DNA from: Gimesia maris
Lineage (GTDB): Bacteria; Planctomycetota; Planctomycetia; Planctomycetales; Planctomycetaceae
Reading direction: 5' to 3'
NCBI RefSeq assembly: GCF_008298035.1
Contig: NZ_CP042910.1
Span: forward strand, 6,029,001 to 6,093,000
Length of the DNA stretch: 64,000 bases
Shown: positions 1 to 8,395 of the stretch, one piece after another
Layout of the letters: each line of letters opens with the position of its first letter
Numbering within the stretch: position 1 is the first letter of the stretch
Notes under the pieces: generated by a model
What the model was told of the DNA's origin: nothing
What the model saw: only the letters and a program-made list of their open reading frames with translations
Database searches by the model: none
Program-made: the position numbers and the translations under genes

Positions 1-1618
1 CCTGTTCTCTGAAATACAGCAGTTTTGCATCGACTGCTTTTTCTGCAGACTCAACGGCATATTGTTCGCGCAAAGTCACTTTTAACAGATCGGATAATCC
101 TTCTTCGAAGTTGCGTCGTTCCCGGCGTGCCAGGTCTTCTGCATAACCCACGGCCTGCTCGGCCTGTCTGGCCTGTTTGTAAGCACCGATTAAGCCGGCA
201 TAGGCGTACTCGACTTCAGCAACAATTTTCTCTTCGGTTAATTTTCGCTTGGCATTCAGCTGAGAGATCTTGCCGCTGACCGACTGGATCTTCCCGCGTG
301 CTTTGCGACGTTCAATGGGAACTTCCACATAGAGCATTGCATCGAGTTGAAAGGGACCTTTATCATTCTTGGGATCTGTCTGATAACCGATATCCTGGGC
401 GGCTGCCATCACTAAATCCACATCGGGCAGGCAGTCGTTCATGGCCTCTGAGTGATCGATATCCAACTGGCGTCGTAATAATTCAAGTGCGTAAATTTCC
501 GGTCGCCGTTCGAGGGCCAATGCAGCATCGTACTCGACCCGTGATGCATCGATCTCCCTCATTTCCGGGAATTCGGGAATCTGATCGGGCCCCGGTATCA
601 GCGGTTCACCACTGGCATCGCGATAATACAATGAGAGTTTGACGGCTGCCTGTTGCAGCTTTCGTTCGGCAAAGGCACGCTTCCCTGAACGCTCAGCAAC
701 CAGCCGCAAATTATCGGTTAACTCCGGTGGATCAAGAAATCCATTTTCAACCTGACTTCGAATCCGATCCGTCCGCGCTTCAGCCAGCTTGAGTATCCGA
801 TCCGCTATCACCAGCTTGGCACCCGCAGCGACCCAGTCCCAATAGGCATACGTGCCTTCCTGAACGAAGCCGATCAGCTGTGCCTGAATGTCCGGTTCAA
901 CAGCATCTACGCCAAATGTCGAACGCCATAACGCAGCCCGTCGGGCATCAATGTCTCGATTGCGGGAGAGTGGTACCGAAAAACCAGCTTTAAACTCCCC
1001 TGCTTCATTGGTCTGCCTCTCCTTATACCAGGGCTGAAAATTTCCGCGACCAATTTTATAACCTGCAAAGAGTTCCCCTCCCTGATACAACGGCTGCACC
1101 AGTCCGATATTCTGGCGATAAGTTTTGTAATACCCCATCGGCCCGTTTTCCGTCGCTGCTTTGAATTTACGGTCAAATTCTCCTAATGTCTGCAAACGCT
1201 CACCAGAAGCAACTTCACGTGAATCAATGGCGGCATCCAGCAAGGGATAGCTTTGATAAACCGAGTAAATCACTTCTTCCAGATCCAGTCCATGCCGGCT
1301 GGGCTCAAAGTTTTCGCCTGGCAACGGAGGAATGTTCGGAATAGCAAATGTTTCTTGATCGATCGTTTCAGAAGATACGAGCGACACCTGATCTGAAGGT
1401 GTGGATGGTTGATTCTGATTCTCGTCTGTCTGCTCTGCTCGCTCGTCATGAAACAACGCCGATTGAAGTTCAGTCGGTTCAACGGTTTCAGAAAAAGTAG
1501 CATCAACCGTAATCCGCGCAACAGCAGATGTCATTTCCGGCTGTGACACATTCTGTTTTGTGCCTGCACATCCGAATGCCATGGTTGCGGAGATCAAGGG
1601 TATAAAAGCTCTTAACAT
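1..1618 (-). CDS. TolC/NodT-family outer membrane efflux lipoprotein (3' end cut by window)
   Basis: Reading the minus strand from ATG at 1618 gives an open frame to the window edge, about 539 residues. The N-terminus has a short hydrophobic stretch ending in a lipobox-like FGC (Cys16), suggesting a lipid-anchored outer membrane channel of the NodT type. A low-complexity Gln/Ser/Thr-rich linker (about residues 25-85) precedes the outer membrane efflux region, which is rich in alternating helices with Ala/Glu/Arg (for example LALERRPEIYALELLRRQ). It would form the outer membrane exit duct of a tripartite export system. It follows the HlyD-like gene by 210 bp on the same strand and so probably belongs to the same export unit. 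The C-terminus is missing only because the window begins here. Confidence 0.85.
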   Translation of the reverse strand, partial: MLRAFIPLISATMAFGCAGTKQNVSQPEMTSAVARITVDATFSETVEPTELQSALFHDERAEQTDENQNQPSTPSDQVSLVSSETIDQETFAIPNIPPLPGENFEPSRHGLDLEEVIYSVYQSYPLLDAAIDSREVASGERLQTLGEFDRKFKAATENGPMGYYKTYRQNIGLVQPLYQGGELFAGYKIGRGNFQPWYKERQTNEAGEFKAGFSVPLSRNRDIDARRAALWRSTFGVDAVEPDIQAQLIGFVQEGTYAYWDWVAAGAKLVIADRILKLAEARTDRIRSQVENGFLDPPELTDNLRLVAERSGKRAFAERKLQQAAVKLSLYYRDASGEPLIPGPDQIPEFPEMREIDASRVEYDAALALERRPEIYALELLRRQLDIDHSEAMNDCLPDVDLVMAAAQDIGYQTDPKNDKGPFQLDAMLYVEVPIERRKARGKIQSVSGKISQLNAKRKLTEEKIVAEVEYAYAGLIGAYKQARQAEQAVGYAEDLARRERRNFEEGLSDLLKVTLREQYAVESAEKAVDAKLLYFREQ

Positions 1619-1828
1619 TACGGAATCACTCTACTGGCCTGCTTCACCAGCAACCTGAATTATCAATACAGTTATTACAATCGGTACAAACCGCTCTGTA
1701 TTAGAATTCGGCATAAGGGAATCAGGGTATTAATAGAGAGTCAGAACACGCTAAGCGTTATCACAGAAATTCTCTACTTTTCCGTAACAAACGACGAAGG
1801 CCGCAAACTGCACCCAGCCCTCCCATTT

Positions 1829-3313
1829 TTACTTGGGCAGCTTGGGAGGCTTGCTCTTGTTGTTTTTCTGACCTGGCTCGTTGATTGAGACGACCGGAGG
1901 GAAGCCATTGAGTTTTCGCCAGACTTCATACCAGAGAGGCACGCGATTCAGCAGAACCCAGGCATTCGCACGTACTCCCTGCCTGAGAAACCGCTCCTGA
2001 GGCCAAGGTTCATCTGAGGGATCGGGACGAACCAGAATACGAAACTTTCCGTTTCCGTTGTCAGTCGCATCAACGGAAACAACCGTTCCACCAAAGGTCC
2101 CGACGGCCACCGAAGGCCAACCGGCAAACTGAACGGCCGGCCATCCTTCAAACTGCAGCCTTACAGGTCGACCGGGTTCAACCAGTGGTGCGTCATTCCC
2201 ATCGAGCCAGACTTGAACAGATCGTTCAGTTGTATAAGGCACGATCGTACAAATGGGGTCACCTTCTTTCAGAATACCGGTTCCCAGATTCGGGGTAATC
2301 TGAACTATGTAGCCATCAAAGGGGGCTTTGATCACCTGGGTCTCCTGGCGTGCCACTTTAACCCGCATATCGAGTAGTTCTTTTTCAGCTTTATTCAACC
2401 CCTGTTGCGCCTTGGCAACATCGCTTTCAGCTTTGGAGACATCCCCGTTAGCTTTTCGCAGCAGTGCCCTCGTTTTATCGATATCGGCCTGCGCTTTTTC
2501 AATTTTTGCTTTTCGCTCACTCTGCTTGCCGGACAATTCATCCTGGGCAGCCCCGTAATAAAATTCGGCCCCCTTGGCTTTACTGGATGCTTCTTTCAGC
2601 TTCCGATTCACTTCCTGTAATTTCTGCAGCGAGATATTGTTCTCAGCCTGCAGTGTTTTCATTCGATTATACTCAGCCTGCAATTGCGGTAATGCAGCTT
2701 CATATTCCACCAGTTTCTGGTTTTCGGCTTTCACTTTTTTTACAGCCATTTCGATATAGGCATCCTGGGCGGCAATCGTCTCCCGCTTGACTGTTTCATA
2801 AGCCTGAACTTGTGCCTGATATGATTCTACGATCGTCTTCGCTGCGTCAAGGGCGCGTTGACTCGCTTCCAGTTGCTGACCGGCTGCTGTCACTGACTGC
2901 TGGCTGTTCATCAACTGCAGATCCAGACGCGCTGCATACGATTCGTCCAAATCACTGATTTTAGCAATCACCTGTCCCTGATCGACGCGGGCATTTTCAA
3001 AGATCTGATCTCCCCAGCTGGCAATCCGCCCTTTAATCGGTGCCTGAATGACCTGTTGACGCTGATCAGGTGCGTACGCCAGCACATTGCCGGTCCCCGT
3101 CACAGATTGCTGCCAGGGAGCAAACACCATCAAGACAATCGTTAACAGTAGAGCCACAAAGAGAACTCGGGCGATCTTACGTACCGTCTTTGATGATCTT
3201 GCCAGCCTTAAGGCCGGCATACTCGATTCACTGTAAGCCACGGGCACCAGCATTGACCAGCGCTGATGCTCCGTCTGGGATGCAGGTAGATCCAGTTGCT
3301 GTTTAGCTGGCAT
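1829..3313 (-). CDS. HlyD-family periplasmic adaptor (membrane fusion protein)
   Basis: A 494-residue adaptor of a tripartite exporter. One membrane helix lies near residues 50-68 (LFVALLLTIVLMVF). A biotinyl-lipoyl-like half follows, then a long Lys/Glu/Gln/Ala-rich coiled-coil hairpin (about 110-320), then the second lipoyl half with the typical IKAPFDGYIVQITPNLGTG and a beta-barrel tail. Start chosen at ATG 3313, which has AAGGAG six bases upstream; its first codons overlap the last 11 bases of the ABC gene, a sign of translational coupling. An in-frame ATG exists 30 bases upstream but lacks a better ribosome site. The partners are the ABC protein upstream and the TolC-like protein downstream. 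The substrate is unknown. Confidence 0.9.
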   Translation of the reverse strand: MPAKQQLDLPASQTEHQRWSMLVPVAYSESSMPALRLARSSKTVRKIARVLFVALLLTIVLMVFAPWQQSVTGTGNVLAYAPDQRQQVIQAPIKGRIASWGDQIFENARVDQGQVIAKISDLDESYAARLDLQLMNSQQSVTAAGQQLEASQRALDAAKTIVESYQAQVQAYETVKRETIAAQDAYIEMAVKKVKAENQKLVEYEAALPQLQAEYNRMKTLQAENNISLQKLQEVNRKLKEASSKAKGAEFYYGAAQDELSGKQSERKAKIEKAQADIDKTRALLRKANGDVSKAESDVAKAQQGLNKAEKELLDMRVKVARQETQVIKAPFDGYIVQITPNLGTGILKEGDPICTIVPYTTERSVQVWLDGNDAPLVEPGRPVRLQFEGWPAVQFAGWPSVAVGTFGGTVVSVDATDNGNGKFRILVRPDPSDEPWPQERFLRQGVRANAWVLLNRVPLWYEVWRKLNGFPPVVSINEPGQKNNKSKPPKLPK

Positions 3314-5492
3314 GGTTTTCTCCTTCATCAGAACTGACAGCATGTGCTCCCAATTCGTGAATCGCAGTTCCGGCTTCTGCCAGACTGAGTCGCCCGGTGA
3401 CCATGATCAATGTCCAGAGACGATCAGAATCAACCAGCATTTGCATCAACTGCTCTGCCTCACGATCAGGAAATGCATCAATCAACCCGTCAATCAGTAA
3501 TAACCGGGGGCGGCCGACAATGGCACGGGCCAGCATCAATTTGCGTGCCTGATTGGGTGTCAGCGGGTATCCGGTCTCCACGAGATGGGTATTCAGCGCA
3601 TCGGGGAGTCGCAGGATTTCGTCCGTCAGCCCCACGAGTTCCAGCGCTTCCCGTACATCACTCGTGGAAACATGGGTACGTTCCAGATGCACGTTCTCTT
3701 CCAGCGATCCGGAAAATATTTCAATATCCCTCACCAGCGCCACATGTTTCCTGAGGGCGTCGGGGCGCAGATCGCGAGGATCAATTCCATTGATGGAAAC
3801 GTGTCCCTCGGCAGGCATGCGTGATCCGAAAAGCAGATCCAGAAGCTGACTTTTGCCAGTTCCACTGGGGCCCATCAACATTAATCGCGCACCGCTTTCC
3901 ACTGTCAGGCTGATTGGCTCAGTATGAGAATCATGTTGGTGCGTCGCACAACTGACATTGCTGACAATCACCTCAGCGGGTTGATGATGCGGTATTTTGA
4001 GCAGTCCATCCTGACGCTCCATAGGCAGATCAAATAAGATCCCCAGTTTGTCAACCGAAGCCAGCAGATCATAATAGCTCTGCAAGTGTTTGCCCAACTT
4101 GGCGAACGAGCCTACGATGACCGTCACGATCAACTCAGCTGCCACCAGCTGCCCAAGCGTCAACTGCCCTGAAATGACAAGCCAGCCCCCTAAACCCAGC
4201 AAAGCCGTACTGGCAACTGCCTGCATTCCCAGCGCAAAAATAATCTGTCGCATTACAATTCGGAAATGTTTTTTACGCGCACTGAGATATTCAAATGTTA
4301 AATGGTCTGCCTGATCCAGTGCAAATTCGGCTGCTCCCCGATAACGAAAGGCTGTTCCGCAACTGATCAGATCTTCCAGCCAGGCTGCGACTTTATACTT
4401 TGCCTTGGACTCTTTAATACTGCTGTTAACGGCCCCCCGTCCCAGTACGAAGATCACAAACGCAATCAACGCCAGCAGCACAATATCGAACCCCAGCAAC
4501 CAGGGATGATAGAAAGCCAGAACGGTCATACCAATCAAGGTACTCAGTACCAGAGAAATCCCGTCCAGCAGAAGAGAGGCCGTCGCTTTTTGAACTGTCA
4601 GGACATCAAAAAAGCGGTTGACCAGTTCTCGCCCCGATTGACCATCCAGAGCAGCAGGAACTACGCGAGGCAGTCGAAATGAAAGATCTGCAGACACGCG
4701 CGCGAACAGGCGCCGTTGGATTATTTCTGCAACATAGATCTGCAATCCCAGCAAAGCCGCGGAGAAGGAAAGAAAAGCCAGCAGCATTAATGCCAGAATG
4801 ATGACTGGTTGAAGCAACCGACCGAAGGCCACCGTATTGACCAGCGTCTCAACAGCCAGCGGTGTCGCCAGTGTCAGTAACCCTGTGACCAGCGCGAAAA
4901 CCATAATGATCCAGATATCAGAAAATTCTGGTTTCAACAATTGCAACACACGATCAAGCGGGCGATGAGCGTGGGCATCTCCCGAAGCAGAATGTGCGGC
5001 AATGAGTTCAGGCTCGACGACCAGGCACCTTACCACATCCTCACGATTTGAAACCTCTAATACTGACCGCATCCTGCGAGCGCTGATCCAGATCCGAGTG
5101 CGATCCCGCTGTGGTTGCAGAATCTGGAACCGTCGGCGTTTTGTCGAGAGGATCGCAGTCCAGCGATGATCATCCCCGACACGCGTAATGATTCGCCCTC
5201 CCTCACTGGTGATTGCAACCAGTTCATGGAAGGTACAGTCCATCACTTTGTACTTGAGCTCTAAACTGCGACTCGCTTCGACTAACCAGTTCCACCAGTC
5301 GTCGTCTGTTTCCGATGATCTGGCAGACGCTGCTTCGATCAGTGCACGCCGAACGCGTGAACGATCAGCCGAATGACCATCATCAACGGCCAGATGCTCA
5401 AACAGCCAGGCAGCTGCCTTAATATCGGATTGTACCGACTTCGTATCAGCGTCTGCTGAATTATCCGCATTGTCAGGTGGTGTTGTAGACAT
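3303..5492 (-). CDS. ABC transporter, fused permease-ATPase, type I secretion-like, with degenerate ATPase site
   Basis: A 729-residue protein: about 190 residues of cytoplasmic N-terminal sequence, a six-helix permease domain (about 195-470) and a C-terminal nucleotide-binding domain. Walker A is intact (GPSGTGKS, residues 541-548). The other ATPase motifs are not: the Q-loop Gln is Arg (LVRD near 588), the LSGGQ signature is LTPNQ (644-648), the residue after the Walker B Asp, normally catalytic Glu, is Gly (LLLIDG, 664-669), and the switch-His region reads MVTGR with no His. It may bind but hardly hydrolyse ATP alone. It is first in an operon with HlyD- and TolC-like genes, so an export role is likely. 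It could be the non-hydrolysing half of a heterodimer or a regulatory or energised-by-other-means variant. The start at 5492 lacks a strong ribosome site. Confidence 0.87.
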   Translation of the reverse strand: MSTTPPDNADNSADADTKSVQSDIKAAAWLFEHLAVDDGHSADRSRVRRALIEAASARSSETDDDWWNWLVEASRSLELKYKVMDCTFHELVAITSEGGRIITRVGDDHRWTAILSTKRRRFQILQPQRDRTRIWISARRMRSVLEVSNREDVVRCLVVEPELIAAHSASGDAHAHRPLDRVLQLLKPEFSDIWIIMVFALVTGLLTLATPLAVETLVNTVAFGRLLQPVIILALMLLAFLSFSAALLGLQIYVAEIIQRRLFARVSADLSFRLPRVVPAALDGQSGRELVNRFFDVLTVQKATASLLLDGISLVLSTLIGMTVLAFYHPWLLGFDIVLLALIAFVIFVLGRGAVNSSIKESKAKYKVAAWLEDLISCGTAFRYRGAAEFALDQADHLTFEYLSARKKHFRIVMRQIIFALGMQAVASTALLGLGGWLVISGQLTLGQLVAAELIVTVIVGSFAKLGKHLQSYYDLLASVDKLGILFDLPMERQDGLLKIPHHQPAEVIVSNVSCATHQHDSHTEPISLTVESGARLMLMGPSGTGKSQLLDLLFGSRMPAEGHVSINGIDPRDLRPDALRKHVALVRDIEIFSGSLEENVHLERTHVSTSDVREALELVGLTDEILRLPDALNTHLVETGYPLTPNQARKLMLARAIVGRPRLLLIDGLIDAFPDREAEQLMQMLVDSDRLWTLIMVTGRLSLAEAGTAIHELGAHAVSSDEGENHAS

Positions 5493-5924
5493 CAGGAGTT
5501 CGTAAGTGCAAAATTATTAAGGAGGTTACAACTTTGATTCCTCTATAGAACCAGGCAGCTATCCAAGAAATGGGGAGGGAGAATTCCAAATTAAACTATA
5601 TGCTCAGCAGTTTGCAGTAATAAAAACTGAACACACGACAACCTTCACGCGAAGCAGCTTCTCTTTTTCTATCGACTATTCCCTGTACGATATGACATAA
5701 AAGTTCCCGACAACACTGTAGTTAAGCGCATTCTCGCCCCATTTTAGACAGCCCAGGCCGGGAGACAATCAATGATCTCGGATTATCAGAACAATTTCGA
5801 TTACTCATTCCACAAGGTCTGATTTACCCCGACAATGATTGAACAACCGTGTCTGGGCCAGTACTCTGATTAAATCAAGCTGATTGAAATCACCGATGAC
5901 AGTCCACATTGAAAGCAACCTGGC
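5493..5924. other. intergenic, divergent promoter region
   Basis: This stretch separates the minus-strand export operon from the plus-strand glycerophosphodiesterase gene and must hold promoters for both. I see no RNA gene, repeat or convincing coding frame in it. Confidence 0.6.
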
Positions 5925-6755
5925 ATGAAACGATATTTCCCGTTTTTAATTCTGATCATCGCAGTTGCCTGCTTACCTGTCGACGTTCGTTCTGCAACTG
6001 CAGGAGAACCTCTGATCGTCGCCCATCGCGGTTTACTCAGAGTGGCCCCGGAAAATACGCTGGCGAATTTCCGAGCCTGCCTGGAGCTGCGACTGGGGTT
6101 TGAGTTTGATGTACAACGCAGTAAGGACGGTCATCTGGTCTGTATTCATGACAGTACCCTCAATCGAACCACCAATGGTTCCGGGAAAGTCGCCGAGCTG
6201 ACACTGGCGGAAATCAGACAGCTGGATGCCGGCAGCTGGTTCGATCCTCGTTTTCAAGGAGAACGGGTTCCCACAGTCGAGGAAGTGCTGCAACTCGCTG
6301 CGCAATATCGACAGCATGAGATCCTGATCGCCGTCGACTTCAAAGACCCTGGCGTCGAACAGGAGGTTGTCGAACTCGCGAAAAAACAGGGAATTCTCAA
6401 ACGACTTATTTTTATCGGGCGAACGATTCAAAATCCCCTGGTCAGAAAAAATATCAAGGCTGCCTCCCTGGCAGCGGAAACGGCGGCGGTCGCCAACAAC
6501 ATGGCTGAATTTTCCGCAGCGCTGTCAGAACCAGATGCAGACTGGGTTTATGTGCGGTACCTTCCCACCCGGTCAGAAATGCAACAGGTACAAGCTGCCG
6601 GTAAGAAGTCATTCATCGCCGGTTCCTCCGTCAGTGGAAATGTTCCACAAAACTGGCAGCAGGCAACCGCTGCCGGCATTGATGCCATTCTGACTGACTA
6701 TCCACTCGCTTTACGCGCCCTGCAGCAACAGAGTCAATTGAAATCTGACGATTGA
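5925..6755 (+). CDS. glycerophosphodiester phosphodiesterase family protein, exported
   Basis: A 276-residue GDPD-fold protein that would hydrolyse glycerophosphodiesters to glycerol-3-phosphate and an alcohol. An N-terminal signal peptide (hydrophobic FLILIIAVACL, cleavage probably near ATAGE) places it outside the cytoplasm. Family motifs are present: the catalytic HRG with following ENT (AHRGLLRVAPENT), the metal-binding E-x-D (FEFDVQRSKDG) and the second catalytic His in IHDSTLNRTTNG. Length fits the family. It is monocistronic as far as I can see; the next gene is a MarR regulator 100 bp downstream and may be co-transcribed, but an operator-like palindrome lies between them. Confidence 0.9.
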   Translation: MKRYFPFLILIIAVACLPVDVRSATAGEPLIVAHRGLLRVAPENTLANFRACLELRLGFEFDVQRSKDGHLVCIHDSTLNRTTNGSGKVAELTLAEIRQLDAGSWFDPRFQGERVPTVEEVLQLAAQYRQHEILIAVDFKDPGVEQEVVELAKKQGILKRLIFIGRTIQNPLVRKNIKAASLAAETAAVANNMAEFSAALSEPDADWVYVRYLPTRSEMQQVQAAGKKSFIAGSSVSGNVPQNWQQATAAGIDAILTDYPLALRALQQQSQLKSDD

Positions 6756-6777
6756 ATTTACAACTGGTTGAAAAACA

Positions 6778-6797
6778 ATATTATGTATGCATAATAT
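6778..6797 (+). promoter_or_regulatory. palindromic candidate MarR operator
   Basis: A 20-bp inverted repeat, arms ATATTATG and CATAATAT around TATG, sits 58 bases upstream of the ATG of the MarR-family gene. MarR proteins bind palindromes of this size, usually in their own promoters, so autoregulation is a reasonable inference. Confidence 0.5.
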
Positions 6798-6855
6798 CTC
6801 CCAGGGGTCGTCTGCGCTTTGTTTTTATCCACCTGCTACTTACATCGAGAATCTT

Positions 6856-7368
6856 ATGTCACCTCTCAGTCTTGAGGATCAGGTCATTGTCGCGTTGCGA
6901 CGAATCACACGCGCGATTGATTTACACTCCAGGGGCCTGATGCAGGAAATCGGACTGACAGCGCCTCAGCTGGCCTCGCTGCAGACGATCGCACGAATGC
7001 AACCCATTACCGTAGGTGCCCTGGCGAAATCGATTCATCTCAGCCAGGCAACACTCACCGGGATCTTAAGTCGACTGGAATCCCGAAACCTGGTTTCCCG
7101 GGGTCGTCGAGGACAGGATAAGCGGACGGTCGTCGTCGAATTGACCGAAGAGGGGCAGGCGATGATTAAAAATGCCCCCTCCTTATTACAGGACCGTTTT
7201 CACCGCGAACTGCTGCTGCTGCAGGAATGGGAACAGACTCAGATGCTTTCCACCCTGCAACGTATCGCATCCATGATGGATGCCGAAGACATCGATGCCT
7301 CTCCCGTACTGTCTGCAGGTGAAGTTTCGACTCCTGCAGAACATGATGCCCGATACCTGAACGAATAG
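6856..7368 (+). CDS. MarR-family transcriptional regulator, probable EctR-like ectoine repressor
   Basis: A 170-residue MarR regulator. The winged helix is visible: LTAPQLASLQTIAR leads into the recognition region IHLSQATLTGILSRLESRNLVSR, followed by the wing GQDKRTVVVELTEEG. I chose ATG 6856 (MSPLSLED) over ATG 6787, because the earlier start would overlap the palindrome at 6778-6797 and its first 23 residues do not look like a MarR N-terminus. The gene lies about 490 bp upstream of ectA on the same strand. In methylotrophs a MarR-type repressor, EctR, is encoded next to ect genes and binds a palindrome at the ect promoter; the same layout here, with a palindrome over the ect -10 element, supports that role. 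The assignment to EctR is inference from context. Confidence 0.82.
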   Translation: MSPLSLEDQVIVALRRITRAIDLHSRGLMQEIGLTAPQLASLQTIARMQPITVGALAKSIHLSQATLTGILSRLESRNLVSRGRRGQDKRTVVVELTEEGQAMIKNAPSLLQDRFHRELLLLQEWEQTQMLSTLQRIASMMDAEDIDASPVLSAGEVSTPAEHDARYLNE

Positions 7369-7601
7369 ACCTGCTTCGTTACCCGAACCTCAATCGACAA
7401 AGATCCGGGCAAAAAAAGCGAAAATACTGCAATACATACGAACAGACTCTATTTCCTGCTGCATTCTGACAATAAGCCTGCTCAGCTCAGCCTGTCTATC
7501 TAACCTGATTCCGCCGTCCAGGCCGAAGATCAGCTGGTGTCTCTCCAGCAGCGTGCGTCATCATCTCACACTCTTTTCACGGGCTTTTAAAAAACTGAGG
7601 G

Positions 7602-7649
7602 TTGACACCCAATATTCCATTGTGTACAAAACAATGCACACTAAGCATT
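7602..7649 (+). promoter_or_regulatory. ect operon promoter with overlapping inverted repeats
   Basis: TTGACA at 7602-7607 and TACAAA at 7625-7630 are separated by 17 bases, a good housekeeping sigma promoter. An inverted repeat with arms CATTGT (7618-7623) and ACAATG (7631-7636) covers the -10 element, and a second one, AATGC/GCATT (7633-7637 and 7645-7649), overlaps it. This is the position expected for a MarR/EctR repressor site. Confidence 0.6.
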
Positions 7650-7710
7650 ATAGACCTACAAGCATGGTACAGAAAGTGGATTGTATTTACTAAAACTCCT
7701 TACATGTATC

Positions 7711-7779
7711 AACATAACACTCATTAAACAGTTATGTTTAAGGATTCACTGCTTTGAAAACATCAGATGTTCAAGGCAG
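7711..7779 (+). promoter_or_regulatory. hairpins in the ectA leader
   Basis: Three stems can be drawn in the untranslated leader: AACATAAC (7711-7718) with GTTATGTT (7731-7738); the mutually exclusive TTAAACA (7724-7730) with TGTTTAA (7735-7741); and a 10-bp stem CTGCTTTGAA (7749-7758) with TTCAAGGCAG (7770-7779) followed by a short T run. They could act as alternative RNA structures or as DNA binding sites. Function is not known. Confidence 0.4.
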
Positions 7780-7861
7780 CTTTTGAAGCCAACTTTACTT
7801 TGTAGTCTAATCTTTTCACACACTAGAGCCGTTTGCTCTTAAGCCCGTAACACACAGCCAA

Positions 7862-8395
7862 ATGGATAAGGCCACACAACTGAATTTTCGCGAACCCACT
7901 CTGGAAGATGGTCGCGCTATCACAAACCTGGTGAAGAACTGCCCTCCCCTGGACGTGAATTCCCATTACGTCTCACTGCTGCTTTGCCGCGACTTTCACG
8001 ATACATGTGTCCTGGCAGAGCATGATTCCCGTATCGTTGGTTTTCTCTCGGCTTATTGCCCCCCTCAGCGAGAAAACACGATCTTCATCTGGCAGGCAGC
8101 CGTCGACAGTAGTATGCGTGGCTGCGGAGTTGCTTCCCGTATGCTGGACGCCCTGCTTTCCCGAGACAATATGTCTGACATCAACTATCTGGAAACGACG
8201 ATTACACCTTCTAACAAATCGTCCCAAAAGCTGTTTCGCTCACTGGCGAAGCGGCTCAACACTGAGTGCCGAACGTGCTGCGGATTTCCTTCGGATTTGT
8301 TTGGTGAAGCTGAAGAACACGAAGCCGAAGAACTGTACCAGCTAGGCCCATTCACACTCACACCTTCTTATGGAGAGAAATCACAAGTATCATGA
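7862..8395 (+). CDS. ectA: L-2,4-diaminobutyrate acetyltransferase
   Basis: A 177-residue GNAT enzyme, first dedicated step of ectoine synthesis: acetyl-CoA acetylates L-2,4-diaminobutyrate to N-gamma-acetyl-diaminobutyrate. Recognisable EctA features are the N-terminal FREPTLEDG, the DVNSHYVSLLLCRDFHDTC block, and the acetyl-CoA-binding segment VDSSMRGCGVASRMLDALL. Length fits the family. Its last four bases (ATGA) overlap the start of ectB, so the two are translationally coupled. Expression is probably from the promoter at 7602. The ribosome site before ATG 7862 is weak. Confidence 0.96.
   Translation: MDKATQLNFREPTLEDGRAITNLVKNCPPLDVNSHYVSLLLCRDFHDTCVLAEHDSRIVGFLSAYCPPQRENTIFIWQAAVDSSMRGCGVASRMLDALLSRDNMSDINYLETTITPSNKSSQKLFRSLAKRLNTECRTCCGFPSDLFGEAEEHEAEELYQLGPFTLTPSYGEKSQVS

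Larger units (their letters stand above)
7369..7861 (+). other. ect regulatory region, no gene
   Basis: This 493-bp region holds the promoter and palindromes described separately (7602-7649) and a leader of about 230 nt before ectA. The leader can form several hairpins. I see no coding frame. Confidence 0.6.
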
